DNA from: Bactrocera neohumeralis
Taxonomy: Eukaryota > Arthropoda > Insecta > Diptera > Tephritidae
Assembly (NCBI RefSeq): GCF_024586455.1
Contig: NC_065922.1
Location: 20,828,089-20,892,088, forward strand
DNA: 64,000 bases
Direction of reading: 5' to 3'
Position numbers and translations under genes: made by a program. Positions 12,340 to 22,300 of the stretch are shown here, one piece after another (the first letter of the stretch is position 1; the number at the start of each line of letters is the position of its first letter). Under the pieces are notes generated by a model. It did not search any database and was not told the origin of the DNA. It worked only from the letters and a program-made list of their open reading frames with translations.

Positions 12340-13044
12340 TGTACGCAAAACATAACAGTACTAAAGTTGCAGCACACACAAGCGCAAGTGCGCACACATA
12401 CAGATAACACAAGACGCTTGTAAATCGAAAAGAAGAAAGAAACTTTACACAAACAGGAAACGTGCGAAACGTTTATACGACCGGAAATGAGGGTATTTAA
12501 AGCATTTTCGGTATGTTTCAGAAATAGTGTGTTTACGTTTCGTCGTGCCGTCATAGTGTAGTATATATGTATGTATCCTTTTCATAAATTACTTCATAAT
12601 TATCGCTTTTTATTTTGATAAACACAAGAACTTTGTATATAAATAAAAACGAAACTAAACATATAAATCTCTAAACACGCAGCGCGTGCTCTCTTCAGCG
12701 TAAACAGCTCAATTACTTTGAATTTTATCGTAATCCGTCCTTTTTATGACTCTTCTCATGGCTGTCTTTCGCTTACAACTACACACACACACGTTTGTGT
12801 ATTTTCTAGTCACTACACTCTTATGCTACTTTTCTACACACGCATGTAGTATATAAAAATACATTTTACTTTTATTTTAGTTGTAATGATAATTTAGTAA
12901 TTCTATTTAAGACTATAATGTTAACGTGCTTTATATTAAACAAAATGAAATCTTTAAATAAAATTACGATTTTTTACACAAAGTGTGTTTTTTTAGTTTT
13001 TCTCCTTTTAATTTTTCAAAAGATGAATGTTTTAGAGCATTGGG
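12340..13044 (+). other. 3' UTR with polyadenylation signals
   Basis: This sequence follows the stop codon at 12337-12339. AATAAA hexamers at 12642-12647 and 12957-12962 are followed by T-rich sequence, so the 638-12339 transcript probably ends near 12670 or 12985. No other gene is seen here. Confidence 0.5.
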
Positions 13045-14036
13045 AGGGATAACAACTAGAGCTACTTTTTTCAATAGCCCTTTTTTGACAGATCACGCGT
13101 GAGTCGTGTCAAGCTGTCATGTTAGTTTTGTTCAGTATTGTTTGCCATTTCATCCTGAAAAGACACGAACACCGTAAAGAGTCGATTCGGCACCATTCGC
13201 AGCAACTCGGACTGACGTATGGTATGACTTGGGCATTTTACGTCGAGATCTTAAATTGAAAGCGTACAAAGTACGGCTTGTGCAAGAACGAAGGCCGATC
13301 GACCTTCCCAAGCGACATGAATTTATATCACTTCGCTCTATAGGACGTTGAAAAGTTCCAAGAAGATCCGACGAAGATCAGACGAACCTTAAGAGATTCA
13401 AAAGCTGTTACTTAATCCAGAAAAAAAAACGATTTGGAGTGGTTTGTGGGGTGGTGGAATTATTGGTCCATATTTCTTCAAATATGATTCCGGTGAGAAC
13501 GTAACCATCAATGGCGACTGATATCGCGCTCTGATAACCAACTATTTGATGTCTGAATTTAAAGCTCGTGATCTAGGCGCCATTTGGTTTCAACAAGACG
13601 GCGCCACTTCCCACACAACGCATCAATCAATGTATTTATTGGGAGAACACTTCGGTGAGCACATAATTTCATATCTTGGGTCAGTCGATTGGCCACCAAG
13701 ATATTGTCATGTCACACCGTTAGACTTTTTCGTGTGGGGATATGTAAAGTCTAAAGCCTATGCGGACAATACTGCTTCGATTCATGCCTTGGAGCAAAAC
13801 ATCACGCGTGGCATTCGCCAGTTACCAGTCGAAATGCTCAAACGGGTCATAGAAAGTTGGACTCAACGGATGGACCATCTGAAATGTAGCCATGGCCAAC
13901 ATTTAAAAGAGATAATCTTCAAAAAAGAAATGCCAAAGAATGTTCTTTGGAATGATAATAAACATTCCATATTAAATTTAAAGTTTCTATGTTTTTTCTT
14001 TTAAAAAAAAGTAGGAAACTTCATAATAAATCACCC
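13045..14036 (+). mobile_element. Rosa-type mariner (DD41D spacing), degenerate
   Basis: This is the best preserved rosa-type copy. The right end reads AATAAATCACCCTTTA, the complement of the family's AAAGGGTGAT terminus. The left end is weaker (GGGAGGGATAACAACTAGAGCT). The + strand frame 13546-14004 encodes the second and third catalytic positions, QQDGATSHT and VTPLDFF. By my count 41 residues lie between the two Asp residues, which fits the DD41D group of tephritid mariners. It then runs to the conserved MLKRVIESWTQRMDHL block and a stop. The N-terminal half is broken by stops and frameshifts. Confidence 0.85.
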
Positions 14037-14259
14037 TTTATTTGTAAGGAATAACATCAAGATGAACACTACAAATAGCAGGAGATAATCTGCTAATCAT
14101 GATATGAAAAACCACATCCTAACTCCACAGAGAACCTGGGTTCCATATCGAATACGATAAATATAAAAAAAATTGAAATATCCTTCGCTTCTCGGAAGGT
14201 CAAAGCGACGTTTTTAGTTTTTTAAATAGCTGTAATTGAACAAAAAAAAACATTAGTTC

Positions 14260-14520
14260 AAGACCTTTTAAATTATATCTCGAAGACCTGTAGAAATTTT
14301 CTTTAAGATCGGTTGAGTAGTTTCGAGAGATATATTGAAAACCGATTTTGAAAATACAGTTTCGAGATTCGAGCGCTCACCTTTTGAAGGCTGTATCTAC
14401 AAAACTGTTACTGGGATCAACTTGAAAATTTGGAACCATATTTCAAGGATGTTATATAGAATTAAAAATTACATAACATATTAAAAATATTTTTTTTGAA
14501 GCTGTGAAATCCCTTAAAAC
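14260..14520 (+). repeat. Interspersed repeat, family B
   Basis: The stretch 'ctgtatctacaaaactgttactgggatcaac' through 'aaatcccttaaaacc' is similar to window positions 20-160 and, inverted, to 44085-44235. The preceding 14260-14385 segment has text such as 'gagtagtttcgagagatata' and 'ccgattttgaaaatacagtttcgag', like the leader of the mariner at 44262. It is non-coding. Confidence 0.5.
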
Positions 14521-16130
14521 CCCACAATGAAGAAATATCGTTATATTCGAGATCGTACCCCGTGGGGTCTATATAACACAAATACCATCTGATTTTTATC
14601 CACCAAATGAGTATCGAGTCAAGAGTATTCTGAAAAGTTATTTGTGGAAAAATTTCCGTCGCTACAACAACAATGATAAAATCATACCTGAAAAACATTT
14701 GCCGAAAATTGTCAAAATTGTTCAAAAATAGAAGTCTCTAAAAAACAATATAACATTGTTATATAAACAATATCACGGATAACCGTTTTTCGACAGAGAG
14801 GGTATACCATCTGATCAAATTTGACACGGATGGGTTCATATAACCTGCGCGTCAGAAATCGATTCGATTAAAAGTATTTTCCTAGATTTTCAATGTTATA
14901 CTCTGAATCTTTTGCAAAACCGACGTCGAATAGACGTCACAAAAGGTATCCTTGACAATACAGTTGAAGGCTCTACATTCATCAAATGCATCAATATTGG
15001 TGACAGGGCGTGGGCTAAATTGTTCAAAAATCTAGCAAATGGCACTCGAAACCGAAAAATCTTAATCTAAAATTTTCGTAAGGCACTGAAGGCTATCCCG
15101 ATGCTTATAACAAGTGTATGGAAAATTGAGTTTGGCGTTGGCATGTTTGTGTTGACTAAGAACAACATTTTGAAGACCCTATTACAGATTGCTATTAAAA
15201 TACGTGAAAATCTATTTTTTTTTTGTCAGTCCGGGTCAAAATTGATCAGAAGGAATTTTTAGTAAAAAATCGATTTGAAGATTCGTAAAGTTTTATCTTT
15301 TGTTTTCGATCAATGTTTTAAGCACAATCAAAGCGCTTTTTCTCAACAAGTGCGCATATACTTGTACTTTGCTAAAAATACACAAAATCAATTTTAGATT
15401 TATTTACTTTCATTTCTAAATATGTATGTATATCACATGTACATAGGAATATATATGTATCGTATGTATATATGTGCATTATATATGTGTATATATTAGG
15501 AATGTGCATTCCTCCTCTGAACAAAGATTTATATTTTAGGATGCTATTTACGCCAGAAAATCTAAAAAATGGAAGCTACAATTAAACGGTACCGTTGCTC
15601 TGCTTAAAACAATATACAATTAGTATGATTGTATATACACACATATATGTACATATGTATATATGTATGTACATATATTCGTATATAATCAGATATGTAA
15701 ATATTTTTCATGCAAGTCACGCAGATTTCTCTTTCAACATTGTAGGCACTAAGTTCTTCGCGCCTTATAAAAATACTTTAATACAACAAAAAAAATTTAC
15801 AACAACAATGTGAATATAAACATGAAAGCAAACCATAAAAGTGCAGATATAAACAACGCTATGTGGATAGAAGGCTGAAAGTAGTGCTATTTGCAATATA
15901 AAAAATTTTTATTGTTTCTCAATGTATTAAATAATGTAATATAAATAAATATTTTTTGTTCATCTAATATTGCGCCAATGAAAAATTGTGAGCAAATTAT
16001 TTACTTTAAGGCTAGTGAGGTACTTTTATGGCCTGACGGACCCGCATCTTGGCCTTGGATGCTACATGCTATATATTTTGAGAAATTTTTTATTTTTGTA
16101 GTAAAGTAATAGTTAACAGTATTCATATTG
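14521..16130. other. Intergenic AT-rich stretch without recognisable gene
   Basis: It contains TATGTA/CATATA microsatellites (about 15420-15500 and 15640-15700) and sequence that may be old repeat. All reading frames are short and lack coding character. Confidence 0.5.
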
Positions 16131-16138
16131 ACTTTACC

Positions 16139-17000
16139 AAAATCCCGAAATTTTGCGGGATCCCGATTTCAAATACCGAAATCTTAAAAATTGGAAAAAT
16201 CGCAGTTTTGTATATTTTTTATGCACACTGCATTAGAAGATTCCTAAATTTTTCGGGATCCCGTTCTCTAATTTTGAAGTATCACAATTTGAAAATCAAC
16301 ACACTTTTAAATAATTATTATGCAACCTGCATAAAATTAATTGTAGTATTATTATTAGCATTCATATTGATTTTATTAATTATCGCGATCAATTTCGGGA
16401 TCCCGTGTTGATCTAACGAAATTCCAAGGCTAGAAAAATAGCACAACACTAAATTCAATAGCATTGGTATTGATTTTACTATCATTTTCGAAAATTTTCG
16501 GGATCCTGTGTTCAAATCCCGAAATCTTAAAATTCGGAAAAATCGCGGTTTTGAATACCATTTATGCACACTGCGAAAATGTTACTAAAGATTCCTAAAG
16601 TTTCGAGATCTTGTTTTCAAATGGGAGAACTACCATTTTCTGTATTTTACTACTAATTAATAGCATTTATATTGATTTTACTATCATCTTCGACATTTTT
16701 TGGGATCTTGTGTTCAAATCCCGAAATCTTAAAATTCGGAAAAATCGCAGTTTTGAATATAATTTAGTACGCTGCAAAAAAATTACTAAAGATTCCTAAA
16801 TTTTTCGGGATCCCGTTTTTATCTTTAAACTCTCATAATTTGAAAATCAACACTGTCTTAAATAATTTTTATGCAATCAATTTATTTTAATTGTCAATTG
16901 TATTGATTTTACTAATAATCCCGAAAATTTCCGGGATCCCGTGTTGCAATCCCGAAATCTCAAAGTTCGAGAATTAGCACAGCAGTAAATACCTTTTATG
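16139..17000 (+). repeat. Satellite-like array with recurring CGGGATCCCG palindrome (about 100-bp spacing, about 202-bp higher-order unit)
   Basis: The palindrome or a near match occurs at 16156, 16254, 16396, 16499 (one change), 16604 (CGAGATCTTG), 16701 (TGGGATCTTG), 16806 and 16932. Spacings are 98, 142, 103, 105, 97, 105 and 126. Two context types recur. One is preceded by 'gattcctaaattttt' (16254, 16604, 16806). The other is followed by 'tcccgaaatcttaaaattcgg' and 'aaaaatcgc' (16499, 16701). Like-to-like distances of 202 bp (16499-16701 and 16604-16806) point to a two-part repeat unit. There is no coding capacity. Confidence 0.8.
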
Positions 17001-18039
17001 CAGACTGTTTAAAATTTACCTTAATTGCCAACAATGCGTAATTGTTTTTAAACAACCTTTGTCTATAATAATGTATTCATATTTATATATGTATGTATGT
17101 ACATACATATGTATGTATGTGCGTGTAGTCAATGTAATGTATTTGGCAATATGATATGCTCATAACTAAAATTGGCGAACGCTCTTATAGACATAATAAA
17201 CAATATACTGAATTTTAATATTTTCATTCAAATTTCATTCATTCATTACATCATATCGCAACGCAACAATTAGCATATTTCATTCACAATGCTAGTGAGC
17301 ACATTTAAATAGATATGTATGTACATACATATGTGTCTGTGTAAATAAAATGTATTAGAGGTCAGTACGCTGTAAAAATAGGCTTTTATTCATGAAATAA
17401 ATATGCAGACATAAATATGAAAATAATGTTACTCATACGCCCCGCTGGCTGTTTAATAAACAAGTCATGGGGTTTCCATAACAAAACAATATTAAACATC
17501 ATATGCATGCCGAGAGTTTTGTCGGAGATTTTCCAAAAATATGCCAAAAATAAAAGTAAAGTAGTAAATAAAAAATTCTTTAAAAAAATAAATTCTAAAA
17601 ATATTTTATTTTATTAAGAAATACATCTTATTTTATTATAATGTAAAAAATATAAATAAATTAATAAAAAATAATAATCGAGAAATATGACCACATAAGT
17701 TATAGATACCGGTGCTTCCTATAACTTGGATTCGCTCCCGATTCCGACAAACGCCAAACGTTTATTCTTCAAAATAGCCCACGAGCTCCGGACTACCTCT
17801 TCATTGTCGATATATTTCCCGCGAACAATCTATTGTGATCTAAGAACAGAAAAACGTTCAGAATGGGTTACCACTCATAAAAGATCAGGACCCTCAAATC
17901 GCTCTTAATCGTTTTTCGTTTGAGAGTATCGCTCTGCCTTCCACATTTTACAAGTACATATATCTACTTTGCACTAAGCTTAAGCATACCCAGCTCAATA
18001 AATCCAATTTTAGGGTCATCTGTAATGTTAATATATATT
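17001..18039. other. Intergenic AT-rich stretch, no gene seen
   Basis: It contains several TATGTACATACATATGTA microsatellite patches (about 17085-17120 and 17315-17330) and a very AT-rich tract at 17550-17680. No reading frame with recognisable homology is seen. Confidence 0.45.
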
Positions 18040-18420
18040 TTTAATTTTTTTATCCTGAACAGAGTATATTCAGTTTTATCCGAAGTTTGTAACGCACAGA
18101 AAGAAACTTCGAAGACCTTAGGAAATATGTGTATGATCACCATGACGATCCAAATCGATTTAGACCGACATATACGTCTGTCTGTTTAAATACGAATTAG
18201 TCCTTCAGTTTTTGAGATATCGATCTGAAATTTTCTACACAAGCTTTCCTTAACAACAATCTATTCATTTGTCAGAACCGTCGGTATCGAACCGCTTTAG
18301 GCCGGCCAAGGACTATGAACTCGGCAGATTTTTGCCGCTATAACAGCAACAACAACAACCGATTTAGGGTATAGCTGCCATACAAACTGATTAATCGACC
18401 TCCCCTGGCGAAAATTATAC
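18040..18420 (-). repeat. Interspersed repeat, family A, interrupted by a short LINE-tail-like insertion
   Basis: Minus-oriented family A text ('tttttgagatatcgatctgaaatttt', 'agctgccatacaaactga') runs through this stretch. It is interrupted at about 18295-18360 by a G+C-richer piece ending in 'cagcaacaacaacaacc', the sort of CAA-repeat tail seen at the 3' end of some non-LTR elements. Confidence 0.55.
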
Positions 18421-19137
18421 ACGTGCTTTTTGAAGGTTAGGTCTTACAACAAAAACTAACGCTTCAATTCTATTAGCGCCTTGTTATAAATAAAGCGAAT
18501 TCCAAGTTAACATTTGCCTAGACAAACTCGCATAAACAAATATACATACACATCTACACATATAGTGTAAAATTGTTTATTTTTAAATTTTTTGCTAGAA
18601 AAATGTAAAGCTGAAATCAATAAAATAGATCAAGTGCACATTGCCAAAACACATATCTGATATGTTTTTGTACATACATACATATGTATATTGCACCTAT
18701 GTTTCTCTCTGTGTATGTGTTGCATATATGACGCCTTTAAACTAGTGATGAGCGATATTTCGCCACCGGTGATTTTATCATTGTGATTGAGAAATCGCTT
18801 ATAGTCACTGCTATTGCTAGCCCAAAATATCAGTGATTGGTGATTTTTCTTCATGCCAATATTTCACTGTGAATGAAATTCAACACCTGATGCCAATATT
18901 AAAGTCGGTCACTAAATACTTTACAGATATTTGAAACTTAAGTTCATTTTTATTATTATATTTATTAAAATTTCAACGAGGAATACAAAGTATGCAGTTA
19001 TTTGAGGTTTCGAAATATTTAACTTTCCACTAATTTATTTATTGCATATTTACTCTGCATTTTCTTATTAATTATGTACTAAGCACTATCTTTTTCTCAA
19101 CAAGCACTATTGAAGTCTATAAACACACTAAATGTAC

Positions 19138-19182
19138 TAAAAATCGATATTTATCGAAAAATTTGAAATAAATCGATTTGTG
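19138..19182. promoter_or_regulatory. Clustered ATCGAT/TATCGA motifs upstream of the TDRD12-like gene (DRE-like candidate)
   Basis: Between about 19143 and 19178 the sequence contains ATCGATAT, TTATCGAA and AATCGATT, about 190 bp upstream of the ATG at 19368. In Drosophila, TATCGATA is the DREF-binding DRE element of housekeeping and germline promoters. None of the copies here is a perfect 8-mer, so this is only a candidate. Confidence 0.3.
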
Positions 19183-19367
19183 AGCGGCATATCAAGCCTG
19201 CGTTATTGCATTTTCAGAAGCTGTGAAATAAATCCTTTCTTTGTGTTTTTGTTAACGGCATTAGCAGAATTAGTTTCTACAACCAAGTGCCATAGTTTGC
19301 TAAAAATCATTGTTTTCTGATGAAGTTCATAAAAGCATAAAGTTCTTCGTGTGGCAAATAATACAAG

Positions 19368-22300
19368 ATGACTACGGAAAAGGATAAACATGTTTCTGTG
19401 ACGCACTTCATTAATCCGCAACTATTTTGGTTTCACGAGATTTGTGTGCCAAATCCGGCTTATCACGAAATTAAAGAGCTGGAAGAGCAGCTTGAACAAT
19501 ATTATAAAACACATCAACCATGGACGCAAGCGATACGTAAGCCTACAGTTGATATGCTGGTGGCTGTAAAATTCCTATCCTGGCACAAAATGATAAGAGC
19601 ACGTGTTGCACATATTGCGAATTTCAGTAAAAATACGCAAGGTGGTGAATATATTATGTGGGCCATTGATTACGGTTTTCCATTTCAAACAAAATCTGAA
19701 CAAATATTTCGTTTGCCTGATAAGTTATCATGTCCAGTGGCGCATATACAACGTGGTGGTTTGGCATACTTAACACCAGCCGAAACGGACTTTGATTTTC
19801 GTATGAGTAGCGCCGTGACAAATGCCAAAGAGAATTGGTGTCAACGTGCATGTGAATTGGTGGACAAATTATTGAACGAATCAGAATCGGTTGTATTTGT
19901 TGAGAAGTTTCAGCACGACGCACATTTTTGGGGCGATCTAATAGTGACCACGCATTTGGGCTATAAATGTAATGTGCGCGATTATTTAATTAGTATAAGT
20001 CTGGCTTTAGATGCCGGTCCGAGTTTTCGTGAAACATGTGCAAATTTGAAAGCCACCAAAATTTTGCCATGGATGACAAATAGTGGTAACAGTAAATTTA
20101 GTGCAAATAAAGGATTTTTGTGCGAAGGTATCGGACGCGATGGTAAAAAGCTGCAACAATCAATTAACACTGAATTGGATGATTATGCAAAGAAAAAAGT
20201 AGAAGATTGGTGTGCAAGAAATGAGATAGCTAATCTTCAAGAAGCCGCAGATTTCGAAGAGGACATATTGCTGGACAGCGTCAAATTCGACGATTCAGTA
20301 TCGAACAAAGATTTTGAAGTACGCACTCTAAACAGTGTTGAGACTGTGGAAATCACTAAAGAAAGCGCTGTTGAATGCGAAAAACTACTGAGTGACGACG
20401 AATCTGCCAATTCCATACATAATTGTGAAATAACTGAACAGAAACTCGGCAAGGCTGGTACATTGACAAAATCACTAGAGCTAAAGTATAGTAAACAACA
20501 ATTGCCGCCAGAACCGAAAAGTATTGATTTTGATGTATCCGTTGATTCCGAAAAGGAATCTTTGAAAGAAAATGTGCCGCATGGAAAAGAAAAGCTGCTC
20601 AGTGGTGTGGAATCGTTAGCTTCCACGAGAAGCGCAGTTTCGAGGAAACAAAAGTTGCTCGAAAAACGTAAACAGGTAAACAATTTTAGTTTTAAAAAAA
20701 TAATTGTTGAATATATAATAATTTCTGCACAGATAAGCAACAAACAAACTGATGAATCTATTATAACCGACAAGCTGCAAGAGTTATCACTAAAACCTGA
20801 AATTAACAAGAAGAATAATAACCTTATAGAACTAACGTCCAACGCAAGCACTACGGTGGAGTCTGATATTGAAAAGCCTATGGTATGTGAAATTAAAAAC
20901 CTATGGTAAATGTAAATAATTGAATATTTGACTTAAATTTTCTTTGCAAACTCAAATGTGGATTTTCACACCTAAATTTTTGTATAATAATACTCCCCAC
21001 CTTGCTTCTTATAATAATATTAAATAGTACGTTTTGTGAAGTTTTTTTTATATTTTATTTGGTTTTATTTTTAAGCGCAAAACTATTACTGAGAGTAGCG
21101 AAACCAGCGTGGTTTCAACAAATGTAACCAGTACTCGCGCAAAACGCCATCTACTCAATCGCCAACGCGCATCGATGAAGCAGGAAGAAACCACCACTGA
21201 CAGCACATCTACCAATGAACTTACACCGCAACCAACAACCGCCTCCTCCAAACGTATGGAATACTTACGAAAGGTATTTCAATAAACTTTATGGCAAGGT
21301 TATGCAATAATAAAAAAAATATTAATTTTTGCAGCAACGTTTAGAGAAGCTTAAACCGGAAAAGCATGAAGAACCCATACAAGAGGGTGCTGCAGAAGAA
21401 CCCATTGGCAAAACTCAAGACCAAGCACAATCGAGTGAGGTGGTTGAAAAGAGCGCAGCGCCGATTGCTCCCGCTAAGTCCAGCGCGCATTTTGGTCGTT
21501 TGTTAAACTTGCGCAAAAAGGTAATGCTCGAAAGTATTCAACAGTCAGGCTAATTTGTATGACTTAAAAATCACCTTAAAATTAGTATATATGTAAAAAT
21601 AATGCATTTTATGCAGCATAGCGAGCCACAGCAACCCCAACAAGTTATTAAACGCGCATTTTTACCCAGTAAAAAGGTAAATGAAAAGCGTTTGATAATA
21701 GCAAATATTAAAAAGCACGCTCTTTGTGAATTGCACCAACATACACATAGTATAGATTATCCTTAATATTTTTTTTTTCATAAATACTCGTAGCTGTTGA
21801 AATAATATTGGAAATGCAATATATAATTTATTTACGCATGTAAAACATAAATTTATATGAATTAATTGAAATAAACATACATGCAAATATGTATATGGTT
21901 ATGTATTTTTTTAAAATTAAATACCGGCTGCAACCTATTTTAAAGTGGAATAGCCTATAACTTAACGAAATACTAGGGTAAAAGAAATGAAACGATCTAT
22001 TTCAGGTTAAGGATGTAAAGCCAGAGTCATATTTCGAATTAACGCAACCCCGTTTACGACCTGCTACTGAGGTGCGTATACATATACAATGGAAATTATA
22101 TTTCGGTTTCAATAATATTTTTTTCTATGCACATTCTAAAGGCTTTAAAACAAAGCACCACTTTCCATGGTTTACGCATGATACCGGCCGGTTTTGATAT
22201 AACCAATTTAAATCATTATAAAGACGAGAAAAACCATTGGCATCGCAAGGCAACTACGCGCTTTGATCATGTGCCACACGACCTAGATGTGGCAGCAATG

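Noticed and set aside
12141..12554. 137-residue minus-strand Cys/Val-rich frame
   Set aside because: It overlaps the last exon and 3' UTR of the + strand gene, and the repeated Cys and Val come from reading GT/CA repeats.
18760..18890. Repeated 'gtgatt' words (ggtgatttt, cagtgattgg) upstream of the TDRD12-like gene
   Set aside because: Considered as regulatory repeats, but they are too short and irregular to separate from chance.
20237..20851. 204-residue minus-strand Ser-rich frame
   Set aside because: Antisense shadow of the TDRD12-like coding exon (Glu and Lys codons read in reverse as Ser, Phe and Leu).
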